Assembly (NCBI GenBank): GCA_933207985.1
Contig: OW240914.1
Coordinates: 286,395,117 to 286,459,116, forward strand
DNA length: 64,000 bases
From: Pelobates cultripes
Taxonomy: Eukaryota; Chordata; Amphibia; Anura; Pelobatidae
Reading direction: 5' to 3'
The position numbers and the translations under genes were made by a program. Positions 11,113 to 22,549 of this stretch are shown here, in pieces; position 1 is the stretch's first letter, and each line of letters opens with the position of its first letter. The notes beneath the pieces are model-generated. The model was not told the DNA's origin, did no database searches, and worked only from the letters and a program-made list of their open reading frames with translations.

Positions 11113-11954
11113 GTAAATTGATGTATTATTTTTACCTAATTGATCAACCTGCCTGACAACTCATGCAGAAAGTCTAGAGAATTTAGTTTGCAAGCCCTAT
11201 ATTTAATTCTGTAAGTTTCCAAAACACCATAAAATCTGTACATGTGAGGTACTGTTATACTTGTGAGACTTTGCTGAACACAAACATGAGTGTTTTAAAA
11301 CAGTAAAACATTATAATGATGATATCATCAATGAAAGTGCAGTTTTTGTCTGAAAATTGCAAAACAAAATACAAACACTAACTTTGGCCTATATTTGTGA
11401 CTAGGTGGTTACTGAAAACGACTGGACATAACCCACTTTAAATACCTTTGATTGTTTACTCTTGCAAATGGTATGTCATGATGGGGGTATGTCTCATACA
11501 TGGGCTGACATATGTTCTCAAAAGCAACATAGACCCAGCAAACCAATCTGGCAAACTGAAATGGGCAAGCCCTATATTGACCATGTAACTTTCCAAATCA
11601 CCTTAACACCTGTACATGGAGGGTAGTGTTGTACACAGGAGACATCACAGTTATTGTAGTAAAAGCTAACAACATAATGACATTCACAGTTAAAATGCCA
11701 TGCAGACCTTGGAAAATAACATTTCTTAATTTCTCTAACTTTTCACATGTTATTTATATTAAATTATGTTTCATATATTAATATTTGATAGGAAATGAAA
11801 GTGCTGTTTATCCGGAACAAAATGATATATATAATATGAAAGAGGTAAATTATGGCTGAACAGACATATAGCTCAAATCCTAGTTTTTTTTAAAAATATA
11901 TATATTTTGTCCTGATCAGAACGTGTACAATTGTCTCTGTCCTTAATCGGTTAA
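11113..11954. mobile_element. Truncated copy of the modular TTAA family
   Basis: Sequence 11125-11350 aligns by eye with 58700-58950 of the 2.1-kb TTAA element, and a second copy of the same module (GCAAGCCCTATATT...) follows at about 11567-11680. The right end near 11925-11950 (TCCTTAATCGG then TTAA) matches the family terminus. The TATGAAAGAGGTAAAT block near 11840 is the reverse complement of 25340-25366. The left end has been replaced by (TA)n. Confidence 0.7.
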
Positions 11955-13398
11955 AAAAAATCTTTCATAATATTACATCATTTTAAAAGTTTATCCAAAT
12001 GTGTTAAATCATTTTTAAAGCTTATCCAACATTATTAAATCAAGTCCTTATAGTACCAGGAGCCACACCACTACCCCCATTAGCTCCTTTCCAAGTCATT
12101 GATCTAAAAAGCACAATTTTGTTTCATTGGCAAAATGTAATTTAATTTTTGAATGCGCTACGAAACATAATATTGTTTTTTGTTCCTTTCCACAAGTTCA
12201 ATTTAATTTTATTTCATTTTATGTCTTTCTAAAAAGTCAAATTATTTTTACATTTCTTTCAAAGAGAGAAATGTGTTTTTTTTTTTTTCAAAATGCACTA
12301 GTTACATATTTTCAATGTTAAAATGTTGTCCTTTAAAATGAATGTGTAAAAAATGGCTCATATAGGATGAACTTAAAATCCAAATATACTAATGCACAAT
12401 GTATAGTAATTTAACATAAGATCTTTTGGCAATTTGTTGATCGTGGTCATAATGTATTTTGTTAATCTTGTGCATTACTTGCTTTAATCAGAAAATAATA
12501 TTCATCAACTACCTCTCCATAGCAATTATTGCCTTTTATTTTTATAAATGTATTGATATATTTATGTCCAGGCAAGGCATAGAACGCTGCATATTACATT
12601 GTGCTAGGCTTGTATTGTCTATCTGTCAAGTAGATGTGCTACATATTAAGGGTTAATAAGTATGTAGGGGTTTAGAAAAATACCTCTGTGTCTCTTATTA
12701 GAGATTTTGCCATTTAGCTCAAAGCAGCAAGGTGAATTGTTAGTGTAGGACTCACCTAAAAGGTTTTGCCTTGACGTGGCAGATGAGCTTGCACTTAAAT
12801 GGTCATTGGAATGATACTAAAAAGCCTCCAGTTATGTAAATGTACATAGGGATTTAGGGTAGTGCACAAGTAATTTTTTTGTTGTTGTTTTTATTGTATG
12901 TTTTGTGGATGATGTGTACTATAGTCATTGCTGTCACTCAGGAGTATTGGCAGTTTGAGCACAGGGCTTAATTTTTGTATGTTTGTATTAGCTAGCATGT
13001 GTCATATGAATCCACACTGATCCTATGTTTAGCTCTGTTTGGCCCCTCTGATCTCTTGGGGGGGGGGGGATATATGAATATCAAGCACATTTTCTCTTGT
13101 CTGTCCTGCTCTATAACAGCTAATCTGACTAATAAATAGAGTCATCTTAAGTTGCCCACGGGCCCCACGAGCATAGGGGCCCCATAACCCTGCCAACTTT
13201 TCAGTATATTATTCCAGAAGATTTATTCTGAACATTTACACCCTCTGTATTAAAACATTTAGGTGGACTTTAAAAAGAACGTGAGCATCTCAAACACTAC
13301 ACTACAAAATTGTGAGACTCTCCCAACATTGGACAGAAAAATAATTCGGATTACTTGAAATGTGTGTTTTCCAATGCTGAAAATGCACTTAGAATGTT
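11955..13398. other. No gene recognised
   Basis: AT-rich DNA. A piece at about 12737-12783 (TTAGTGTAGGACTCACC...TTGACGTGGCAG) looks like one arm of the fold-back family seen at 10518-10788. A G-run lies near 13060. Nothing else could be assigned. Confidence 0.45.
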
Positions 13399-13762
13399 TA
13401 CAGTGAGGGAAAAAAATACTTGATCCCCTGCTGATTTTGAACGTTTGCCCACTGACAAAGTAATCATCAGTCTATAATTTTAATGGTTAGGTGTATTTTA
13501 ACAGTGAGAGACAGAATAAAAAAAAAATCCAGAAAAATGCATGTCAAAAAAGTTATACATTGATTTGCATGTCAATGAGTGAAATAAGTATTTGAACCCT
13601 TCGACTTAGTAGTTGGTGGCAAAACCCTTGTTGGCAATCACAGAGGTCAGACGTTTCTTAGCTGGCCACCAGGTTTGCACACATCTCAGGAGGGATTTTG
13701 TCCCACCCCTCTTTGCAGATCCTCTCCAAGTCATTACGGTTTCGAGGCTGATGTTTGGCAAC

Positions 13763-14340
13763 TCAAACCTTCAGCTCCCTCCACAGATTTTCTATGGGAT
13801 TAAGGTCTGGAGACTGGCTAGGCCACTGCATCGCCTTAATGTGCTTCTTCTTGAGCCACTTCTTTGTTGCCTTGGCTGTGTGTTTTGGGTCATTGTCATG
13901 CTGGAATACCCATCCATGATCCATTAGCAGAAAAACAACCCTAAAGCATAATGGTTCCACCTCCATGTTTGACGGCGGGGATGGTGTTCTTGTGGTCATA
14001 GGCAGCATTTGAGTTGAGTTGATGCCAAAGAGCTTGATTTTGGTCTCATCTGGTCACAACATTTTCACCCAGTTCTCCTCTAAATCATTCAGATGTTCAT
14101 TGGTAAATTGCAGATGGGCCTGTACGAGTGCTTTCTTGAGCAGGGGGACCTTGCGGGTGATGCAGGATTTCAGTCCTTCACGGCATAGTGTGTTAACAAT
14201 TGTTTTCTTGGTAACCATGGTCCCAGCTGCCTTGAGATCATTAACAAGATCCTCCCATGTAGTTCTGGGCTGATTCCTCACCATTCTCATGATCATTGAA
14301 ACTCCATGAGCGGAGATCTTGTGTGGAGCACCAGACCGAG
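13763..14340 (-). pseudogene. Tc1 transposase, C-terminal part (DD34E)
   Basis: Minus-strand frames 14054-14296 and 13763-14008 carry the second half of a Tc1 transposase. The first contains the end of the paired-like DNA-binding region ([15 protein letters not shown]). The second carries [12 protein letters not shown] with the second catalytic Asp and NPIENLW with the Glu; 34 residues lie between them, giving DD34E. A frame change separates the two pieces, so the protein is broken here as well as by the nested insertion. Confidence 0.85.
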
Positions 14341-14569
14341 GAAGACTGACAGTTATTTAGGCCCTGGGGAGATAGCGCAGTTAACCGGACAAGGGCACAT
14401 GTATGAGTGTGGGGATAGATGCGTGTGATTGGTTGGGTATGAATATGTGGGTGGGATTATATGGTGTTTGAGTTTGTAGGGAGTGGTCTTACTTCAGAGC
14501 CACTTGGGATTCGGGCCAGCAAACAGCTTTCCTGTCCTCCTGCTCCTGTTTGTCCTGGGCCTGTAGTCA

Positions 14570-16150
14570 CTCTGCTTGAGGGATAGATGTGGAGGCTATT
14601 CTGGTGTCCCTCAGAGCTGCTGCTGCGCTGGATGGCGGCCGGCAAACCTGCAAGCAATTTGCTCACTTCACCCCAGGTATGGCTGCTGGTGTGACCCGCC
14701 CCCCCAAGGCCTGCCTCCTTTAGGGGTCTCCCCTGTGGCCCCTGCTCCTGGGGGCCATACTAGTACAGGCCAGCGTTCTGGCCCACCAGTTAGATTGTCC
14801 CCTGACACCACTCCTCAGGCCCGGTTGAGGAGTAGGAGCCCGGGTCCGAGGCATCGCCAGGGCTGTGTGTCTGGGGCTCCAGGCATGCGGCTTGCAACTC
14901 CTGGACACTCTACTGCCATGTGGGAAGCGTGGCCTACCCAGCAGGCTAATGGCTCACGGCCAGCTCCTGCTACACGGCCTGCCCTTGCCTCCGGCGATGG
15001 ATTGCGGGCCGGGGTCAGTGGACAGTGGGCCGTCCTGGTTTCTCCTCGGCAGGTGAGACAGTGGGGCGGGTCCAAGGACGGCTGCTGTTACTGAAACTGC
15101 CCAGAAGGTGGCGCCTGGAACACCTTTGAGGAACACTTGTCAATTTGCCTCAGCCTCCTGTGCTTGCTGTGCCGCATTCGGAACGCCAGGCTGCAACAGG
15201 TAAGTGTGGTGTTCCCTCCTCTTCTAGTCACTCAGGTCCCATGCTGGGGGGGTTCCTCTCAGGTCTTTGTGGGTTTTTAAGATCAGTGGGAGCAGGAGAC
15301 CGCAGTTAGCGGGGACTCCTCTATGGATAGTCAGCTTAGGTCGGTTTGATCTCCAACCCAGCACCCTCCCTCTGGTCAGTCATTGGGGCCGCCCAGGTCA
15401 TTGTCCTTGGGAGGTGGTGGTCCATTGCCTTTTGCACCCCGGGTCCCCCTTTGTCTGCGGTGTCTTGCGTAGTTGCATGTGCTGGTCTGGCCTGCTGGGC
15501 TTGCACTTGAAGCAGGAAATAATGGAAAAACTTTGGGGAGTTCCTGGAAATATTTTCTCTCATGCCATCGGAGGAAGCTCCTCCGGTGGTTGAAAAGGAC
15601 AGTAAGGAGTCCGAGAAGGACAGGGAGAAAAACCGCTATCGAAAAATTCCCAAGACTTTTGGGAATTGGATTCTGGAGTTTTCTATCCTGGCTAGCTAGC
15701 TGTCTCCCCAGATATGCTTTGAGTTGTTCTGCTATAAGGAGACTATCTGGAATACATGTTGCACCTATGGGGGGCTGGGATGGTGGAGGTACGACGAACA
15801 GTTTTGTCAGTGGCTGGTGGTGTGACCTGCGCTGTCCTGGGACAAGATGGAAATAGGCCTCTGGATCTCAATTATGAGCCTCAGCAGGGCGCTTTTTCAT
15901 CCATTCTTGGGGTGGCCGGTGTGGGAACATCCTCCTCCTCATCATCCCCCAACCAGAGGCCAGGCTATTGTTGGAAGTTACAGTCACTGTAAGTGGTGGT
16001 CGTCGTGCCGGTTTAAACACGAATGCTCCGGTTGTGGTGGTGCCAATCCCATCTCCCGCAGTCGAAAAAGAGGATGTGGGGGCTAACGGTGACGACTCCG
16101 GTAGTCGTAAACCCGATGCACCTGTGGCTCGACCTTTAGAGGAATCGTAA
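14570..16150 (+). pseudogene. Ngaro-type ORF1 (gag-like) region
   Basis: GC-rich sequence with several long but mutually inconsistent frames (14576-15094, 15473-15856, 15847-16086), all Pro/Ser/Arg-rich and without a firm domain. A Cys-containing stretch near 15990-16050 (CKWWSSCRFKHECSGC) resembles a zinc-finger-like gag motif. Its position before the RT suggests the structural ORF. I cannot name a function beyond that. Confidence 0.4.
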
Positions 16151-16318
16151 GGCGGCACAGATCTTATTGGAGGGGTTTCAGCAGGGTTTTTGGATCCCCT
16201 TCTCGGAGCGCCCTCCCTTGCTCTCGGTTTAGAACCTTCAGTCCGTCTGGGAATTCCCTCAGGTGGTTCGGGAGAAGCTGGATAAAGAAGTCTCCTTGGG
16301 TCGGAGACTATTCCCCCT

Positions 16319-16801
16319 ATGTCTAATTTGCGGGTTTCCCCTTTAGGCGTGGTGCCTATGAAGGAATGCGGTAAATATCACCTGATTCATCATTTGTCGT
16401 ACCCGCCTGAGGGTTCGGTGAACGATGACATTTCTGCTGAACTCTGCCGCATTTCCGGTTTGCATTGTGCGTGGGCCCGGGGGCCTTGCTGGCGAAGACG
16501 GATGTGGAATTGGCTCTCCGGCTGCTTCCCGGATTGTCCTCATCTCCTGGGCTGTACCTTTGACCGTCATTTTTTTGTGGATATGTGCCTTCCTATGGGT
16601 TGCTCTCTATCCTGTTTTTATTTTGAGTGCTTTAGCACTTTCCTGGAGTGGGTGGTGTGGAGGGAAGCGGGGGTCAACTCCCTCCTGTACTACCTGGATG
16701 ACTTCTTGTGTGTGGGGCCGGCTGAGTCGCACGTCTGCGCTCTGCTGCTGCGGGTTCTTGGGGAAGTGTTTTTAGCGGTTTGGTGTTCCGTTGGCCCATG
16801 A
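16319..16801 (+). pseudogene. Ngaro-type reverse transcriptase
   Basis: This 160-residue frame carries RT fingers (ECGKYHLIHHLSYPPEGSVN), a motif B-like GCSLSCFYFECFSTFLEW and catalytic YYLDDFLCVGP. The central part between fingers and motif B is partly out of frame (compare 16425-16775 in another frame), so motif A is damaged. The enzyme would synthesise the element's cDNA. It is continued by the RNase H frames downstream. Confidence 0.8.
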
Positions 16802-17625
16802 CAAAACCGTGGAGCTGGTTACATGCTTCAGTTTCCTGGGCATCGAAATAGAGTCGTGGGCCAGAGAATGTCGGTTGCCACTGGCTAAGGTTCAAGACCT
16901 CCGACAGGTAGTGTCGCTGCCGTTAGGGTGTCGTAAGGTTCAGCTGCGCTGCCTGCAATCTTTTCTGGGGAAACTGAATTTGCCTGTCGGATTTTGCCTA
17001 TGGTACATATCTTTAACAGGCTTTGGCAGGTCGCCACGTCTGGGGTCACTCACCCTCAACACTTTATTCGGCTTACGTGGCCATTGCGAGATGACTTGAC
17101 TCACCGGGATTCCTTCTTGGCCTCTTATAATGGTAGGACCTACTGGCAGGCTTTGGAGGTTTCTAATACTGACCTCCACCTGTTTACCGATGCAGCAGGT
17201 TTTGGGGCCATCATGGGCTCGAAATGGTGTGCTGATTCATGCCTGATGACTGGCATGTGGCAGGGCTCACGCGGATCTTGGCTTTTATGGAGCTCTTCCC
17301 CATTCTGATGGCATTGGAAGTGTGGGGTCCCCAACTTGCGGACAGGCGGGTGGTTTTTCATTGCGACAGTTCGGGGGTGGTGCAGGCTATTAATCAATTG
17401 ACCGCTCCTTCTCCCCCAGTGGAACGCTTTCTGCAATGCTTAGTCCTGCGCTGTTTCGGGCTTAATGTGTCTTGTAGGGCTGAACATATCCTGGTGGTTT
17501 GCATTGTAATGGCCGATGCTCTCCCTCATTCGCAGTGGGACGTGTTTCGGGCAGTTGCTCCGCAGGTCAAAGTGGAGGGCGTCCTGTGCCTAGTGGAGAT
17601 GTGGTCACTAGGTCTGGCAGACTGA
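16791..17625 (+). pseudogene. Ngaro-type RT connection and RNase H
   Basis: Frame 16791-17099 carries the RT thumb/connection (FLGIEIESWARECRLPLAKV; LQSFLGKLNLPV). Frame 16994-17308 carries LHLFTDAAGFGAIMGSKWC, an RNase H start with Asp. Frame 17239-17625 carries VVFHCDSSGVVQAINQLTA with the further Asp and VMADALPHSQWDVF, equivalent to the usual N-x-x-ADALSR box. At least two frameshifts separate the pieces. RNase H would remove the RNA template. Confidence 0.8.
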
Positions 17626-17639
17626 TGGAGCTGGTCCAT

Positions 17640-19005
17640 GGGTCAGTTTCTGCGGCTACATGGGCCCGTTATAATAAGTTGTGGAGGGAATGGGACGGGT
17701 GGGAGCAGTCCCTTGGGGGTTTCCAGGACTCGTCTGCAGGGTCTGGTACGTCTCTTAGGAGTGTGAGAGGCTGCAAGGTTGTCTGTCTCTGCAATTTCTT
17801 CGTGCTTTGCAGGACTCAGCTTCATGTTCAAGTTGCGGGGTTGGGAGGATGATACTAAAGCATTTATAGTCCGCCAGGCCCTTAAGCCTTTGCAGCAGGG
17901 GGTGTCCTTGCGGGACTTGAGGCGTCCTGTCTCAGGCGCTCTATTGGCCAGTCTGTGCAATTCATTACCTAGGGTTTGCCATTCTGTATTTCAGGCCCGT
18001 CTATTTCGGCTGGCTTTTTCCCTGGCTTTCTTTCGGGCCATGCGGATTGAGAAGCTGATGTGCCCTAGTTGTCAGCAGGTGGGGGGTACTGTTTGATGAT
18101 ATTACTTAAGCACCATATTTCCTTCAGGTTTAGCTGCTCGAAGACTGATGTCTTTGGGAGGGGTTGTGGTAACATTCTGTCATCAAACTAATATGGTGAC
18201 CAGGGGTCATGTGACCAAGCTCATGTTTGCTTTTCTTACAGTGGGATAAGCTTTACCCTTTTGAAATGTTAATTGGTAATTCAATACCTTTACAAGTCAG
18301 GAAAGAGATAACCACTTCCCCTTTCTCCATTCCTCTCTGTTCCTTCTTGGCTGTGCTGCAGAGCAGATGTGCAGACGCCATGTGCTAGCATGGTGAACCA
18401 TGTTACACTCTGTTGCTTCCTTTTCTTCCTTGGTGGATGTGATGTTGAACTTGCAGCAGTGAGCCATTACTAGATGTGAAGGCCTAACCGTGGGTGAGAT
18501 CAAGCGTGTGTGGAAGGGGTTACTATATAGATAGATAGATTTAAAAGGGTTGTTGCTCCGTGGGTCTGGGCTGTGTGTTTGTGATACATTTATAATATTG
18601 TGTTGTTGCCTTTTAATAAATACCTTTTAATGTAGACGAACCTTGTGTAGTATATATATTAATTTGGTGATACACCACAGGGGTAAGTGGGTCCGAGTGG
18701 GGGCTGTACCGGTTTCTGGAATCTGTCCCGTTTTTCTTCGGTGATTACTGTTCCTTACACCAGGCTTCTCCGGCCCTCCCCCTTTTTCTGCATGAGGATG
18801 ATAGCTTTCTCTCCCACTTCCAATTCATTAGAGTGTTCTGCTTGGGGCTCGAATTTCTGGGTATTGATGGCAGGGAGTTCGGGGGGCACTCATTCCGTAT
18901 AGGGGCCTATAGGCTTCGCATGCCGGCACAGGTAGTCCAAAGAATCGGGAGGTGGGAGTTGGGGCGTTATATTTCTTTTGTTCGCCCGGCTGGACTCTTG
19001 AGTTG
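17640..19005 (+). pseudogene. Ngaro-type tyrosine recombinase, interrupted
   Basis: The N-terminal core-binding part starts near 17620 (TWARYNKLWREWDGWEQSL) and continues in frame 17779-18096 (FRLAFSLAFFRAMRIEKLMC). A 591-bp LTR-like insert then interrupts it at 18089-18679. The frame resumes after the insert (KWVRVGAVPVSGICPV) and, after a shift, gives HEDDSFLSHFQFIRVF, REFGGHSFRIGA with the H-x-x-R box, and RIGRWELGRYISFVRP with the catalytic Tyr. It would integrate the element's cDNA. It is inactivated by the insert and frameshifts. Confidence 0.8.
18089..18679. mobile_element. LTR-like insert with 6-bp target duplication
   Basis: It is flanked by the direct repeat GGGGTA at 18083-18088 and 18680-18685. 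Removing the insert and one repeat copy restores an open recombinase frame across the site. The insert ends ...CACCACA and begins CTGTTTGATG. It carries a TATA-like ACTATATAGATA near 18521 and AATAAA near 18617, as an LTR promoter and polyadenylation region would. No internal coding region is present, so it is probably a solo LTR. Confidence 0.65.
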
Positions 19006-19028
19006 ATTTATCTCTGCAGATCTGGTTC

Positions 19029-19526
19029 CCCAGTTTTTGGATCATGGGATACTCCTATGTCTATTGGGTCAGGAGGCGTGTCGCAGTCCAGCCTGGAGGT
19101 GAGCGCTGGGTGCAGCTCTTTCCTGACCTGGTTCAGTTGTCCTGCCTCCTGGGGGTTCCAAGTGTCCTGGTTATCCATCTGGGGGGGAATGACCTTGGTT
19201 CGGTGCCCATATGGGATTTGGATTTGGTGTCAGCTGTTAAACGGGACATGGCACACATTTTAGTTTTAATTCCTGATGTACACCTGGTTTGGTCTGAGGT
19301 TATCGTTTGAATTTTCTGGCATTGAAAACTGAATAGGAGGGTTTCTAGGTTTGTCTTGAGAGTTCGGGGGATTCCTGTTCGCAATAGAGTTTTTGAGCGG
19401 GATGCAGCCAATCTATTTTGGGGGGATGGGGTGTACTTGACGGAGGTCAGGCTCGACCTCTTTAACCTCGCTCTTCAGGAAGCGGTGGAACAGGCCATGG
19501 GTGGTCTCGGTGTGGTCCCCCGCTGA
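19029..19526 (+). pseudogene. SGNH-hydrolase-like ORF of Ngaro-type element
   Basis: A single frame runs from about 19029 to the TGA at 19524-19526. Block I reads FWIMGYSYVYW with the nucleophile Ser, block III reads SVLVIHLGGNDLGSV with the GGND oxyanion motif, and block V reads WGDGVYLTEVRLDLF. At the block V position where SGNH enzymes carry the catalytic His (usual GDGVH) this copy has Tyr (TAC, 19434-19436). Two in-frame TGA stops (19308-19310 and 19323-19325) separate block III from block V. Known Ngaro-type elements carry such an esterase-like ORF of unclear role. This copy is dead. Confidence 0.75.
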
Positions 19527-20050
19527 TTTTAGGTGTGAAACAGTGGGGTTGTGGCTGGGGGTATTTCCTTGCCAATTAAGTTTGAGATGGTTACGTTAAT
19601 ATGTGGAATGATGTATCAGGTCTCAACCTCCCCTGCTCTAAAGGGTTAACATTAGGTTACCTGTTATGACATGCCCACCGTGCGAGGAAAAGGTTGGCTG
19701 GTGGTAAGCATTGTAAGGAAAAGGAATTTATGCCAAGGGGGGAGGTGAGAGGAAGTGGTACATAGGCGCACAGTCAGTTTATTGGCAAGGACGGTTGGGT
19801 TACACTGTATGACACTATGTGTTAAGTTATATGCTAAGTTATGGTTATTTATGTTTTGACATTTGGGTTATATCAAAGAAAAGAGAATATTAAAATAAAT
19901 TATGGATGTGTTATACAGTAATTATCATATGTTATAAGAAATGCACTGGCCTGTTTCATCCATAATACGTTGTCTGTCATTATTTGGGGGTTGAATTTTG
20001 GTTAGTAGATGTTATTATGCTGCATTAAGATTCCCCACTACATACATACA

Positions 20051-20204
20051 TGTGTTTCTTCCATTTGCAAATAATCGCACCAACTGTTGTCACCTTCTCA
20101 CCAAGCTGCTTGGTGATGGTCTTGTAGCCTATTCCAGCCTTGGTATGGTATAGGTCTACAATCTTGTCCTTGACATCTTTAGACAGCTCTTTGGTCTTGG
20201 CCAT
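20051..20204 (-). pseudogene. Tc1 transposase, N-terminal part
   Basis: On the minus strand, starting at the ATG at 20202-20204, the frame reads [20 protein letters not shown], then a second helix region ([20 protein letters not shown]) up to the retroelement junction at 20051. This is the paired-like helix-turn-helix of the Tc1 transposase whose C-terminus lies at 13763-14340. The frame is still open up to the junction. Confidence 0.85.
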
Positions 20205-20724
20205 GGTGGAGAGTTTGGAATCTGATTAATTGCTTCTGTGGACAGGTGTCTTTTATACAGGTAAAAGGCTGAGATTAGAAGCACTCCTTTTAAGAGAGTG
20301 CTCCTAATCTCAGTTTGTTACCTGTTTAAGAGACACCTGGGAGACAGAAATCTTGCTGATTGATAGGGGATCAAATATGTATTTCACTCATTGACATGCA
20401 AATCAATTTATTTAAAATCAACTTTTTTTTGACATGCGTTTTTCTGAATTTATTTTTTGTTATTCTGTCTCTCACAGTTAAAATACACCTACCATTAAAA
20501 TTATAGACTAATCATTTCTTTGTCAGTTGACAAACGTTCAAAATCAGCAGGGGATCAAATACTTTTTTCCCTTACTATATGTGCATGACAGGCACAAACT
20601 GTGCATGAGAACGTTTATTTATTTAATTTTTTTTTAAGTATGAAACTGATCAAAATTCAGATTCACAGCACAATAGCAGCATCTGAACTGGCTTTCACTC
20701 ATGTGAATGAAAAATGACATCCAG

Positions 20725-20860
20725 ATGAGTAGCATATGTAGATGATGGAAGCTTGACAAAGGCCCTAAGAGGTCAAAACGTTGCTTTTTGGTTCCTTGTT
20801 CCAATAAAGATTGCCTACATTTTGGAATACGCTGGAATGCCTGAATTATTTTTTATATTC
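20725..20860. repeat. Possible Penelope-type terminal fragment
   Basis: The text GCTTGACAAAGGCCC...GTCAAAACGTTGC...CAATAAAGATTGCC resembles the 'aaggccc, cgaaacgttg, aataaa' signature at the ends of vertebrate Penelope-like elements. No coding part is adjacent. Recognition is weak and from memory of the pattern. Confidence 0.4.
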
Positions 20861-21029
20861 AAATCCTGAAGATGAGTGTCTTAAGCCAATTATAAAGCAA
20901 TTCTCTGCAAAGAAATTTCACAAATGTAAGGCAGGCAGTCTTCCTGCTTCTGAAAAATAATAATAATTTTTTAATAAATAAAACAAATATTATATCCCTC
21001 AGATCCATGTAATATAGCCAAATCGCCAC

Positions 21030-21600
21030 CAGGGTAAAGTTTTGACCGACCACACACGTGGTTGCTGCCCAAAATAGTTCCAGAGAAAAAGGGGTAGTGG
21101 TCAGTCAACCTTTGGGAGTTCTTATGCAAATGTAAATGAAGGTTCCCCCTGGCTCGTAGGGAGCAAATTTTCTCCCAGTTCGGGCGCGTCTTTTCCCCAA
21201 AAAGCGCTCTCCTGTCTCATCTGGTAACGGAGCAAGCAACGGTATGATTTTCCCGTGGTTTGCAAGGCAATGTATCCGAAAGGTAGTTCCACACACTCGA
21301 AGTACCGCTGCCTGAGTACGGGAGACAAAATGGTTGCCATTTCGAAGAACTTGTGTGTTCGGTTATACGAATGGCAGCCACCCAGCGAGGACACGTAAGT
21401 TAGTGGTTTTCTATGAAGTTAACAAGCCAGAGGATTGGTCGGTGTTCGGTAGTTCGAAAGTATTGAACAAAGGAGAACAGATTAAGTTCAGTAGACAAGG
21501 AAAGTTAAATAGGGGTTGTTTTTAATGTCTCTTGGGTGGTACATCAGGGTAGAGAGGTGAGGGTAGTATAGGATAAGTCATGGCTTCCGTGACAGCAACC
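21030..21600. repeat. GC-rich LTR-like fragment related to 9.3-10.5 kb
   Basis: Around 21350-21450 the text GTTCGGTTATACGAATGGCA, GCCACCCAGCG and GTGTTCGGTAGTTCGAAAG parallels 10180-10345 of the solo-LTR candidate in the same order. The fragment ends CTTCCGTGACA at 21594, comparable with TCTCGTCACA at 10487. The left end is not defined. The short ORFs over it lack domains. Confidence 0.5.
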
Positions 21601-22549
21601 AAATAGACTACCTTGGCCTTTAATTTGAAATTCACTGTGAATAACTCTGTAGGTGTTTTTTTTTTTTAAGAATATTAATTAAGGAAACTATTTAACAGAA
21701 ACATAGCAAATCTATTATGTAGAAAGTCTACAATAACATCTCACCTCAAGTGTTTTTATATAGATATTATATTTATATAAATATACAAATACTTCTATCA
21801 GTAATTTTCACAGGATATCCAACTCCTGCAAGGTTCCAGTGTAAAGCATAGTATCTTAATTTCCTAAATTTAGTTATTTTGTTAAATCATTAGCATTTTC
21901 TAAAGATAAAGGATACAAAAATGACAATTTAAGATTTGGAAAATGTAGAAACATTTTACTAGACTTGTGCACAGTAGAAATTAAATTCAAATGAAGCACT
22001 TGGTTCAAAAATAAAAAATTGGAAAGGTAGAATTTCATGCAGGTGGTTTTCGGCTCATTGGATTTTCGCCTGCCAAAAAAGATTCAGGTAAACGAATTAG
22101 ACAAATCAAAGAAGCACAAAAATAGGCCAAATATAATAAGTGGAAGCGCTCTACTTGGAAAACCCAAAATTGGTTATCACTATAAAAAATATGGAATACA
22201 GACACCTCTATATGCAATATAATAATAATGAATAAAATCACTTATTTCAAACAGTTAAATGCACATAAAACCATTGGATGTATACTTCCATATAACCTTT
22301 AAGATTTTTGGAGAGTCCAAAGCAATCTTTGGGGAGTAGTCCTATTAGGGATACTTCAGTTTTTCTATTGTGTTCCAGCGTCTTTGAAATACTATGTAAC
22401 ACTGTATCTGTTTGTACCTTAAAAGGATACAAGAAAACACTTCATAGTGTAAAACTGTTATTTAATTAAATAAATGTGAATAAACCCTTTCCCCCAAAGG
22501 GAACCCTTACATGTAAAAATGGTGATACTTATTTCTAAGATATCACAAT
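21601..22549. other. No gene recognised
   Basis: AT-rich DNA with a poly-T run near 21660. Short ORFs at 22035-22241 (both strands) and 22247-22432 have no domains. The part from about 22250 may belong to the 3' flank of the Penelope-like element. Confidence 0.4.

Larger units (their letters stand above)
14359..20050 (+). mobile_element. Ngaro-type (DIRS-order) retroelement with SGNH hydrolase
   Basis: The insert of about 5.7 kb sits inside the Tc1 element. Flanking Tc1 sequence resumes at TGTGTTTCTTCCATTTGC (20051). Plus-strand order: a GC-rich gag-like region (about 14600-16150), RT with YLDD, RNase H, tyrosine recombinase and an SGNH hydrolase. This order is known from vertebrate Ngaro-type elements. 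I see no target-site duplication, as expected for recombinase-mediated integration, but the junction is placed only to within a few bases. Split direct repeats could not be resolved by eye. Confidence 0.8.
13401..20577 (-). mobile_element. Tc1/mariner element split by a nested retroelement
   Basis: The two ends form inverted repeats of roughly 200 bp (CAGTGAGGGAAAAAAATACT at the left and its complement at 20556-20577), flanked by TA at 13399-13400 and 20578-20579. The transposase runs on the minus strand: its N-terminus is at about 20204 and its C-terminus near 13760. The element is interrupted between about 14358 and 20051 by a 5.7-kb Ngaro-type retroelement. Without the insert it is about 1.5 kb, a normal Tc1 length. 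Confidence 0.9.

Noticed and set aside
10874..11116. Tyr/Ile-repeat ORFs on both strands (also near 5944-6216, 10278-10665, 45279-45531)
   Set aside because: They translate (TA)n tracts and fold-back arms; no gene-like composition outside the tract.
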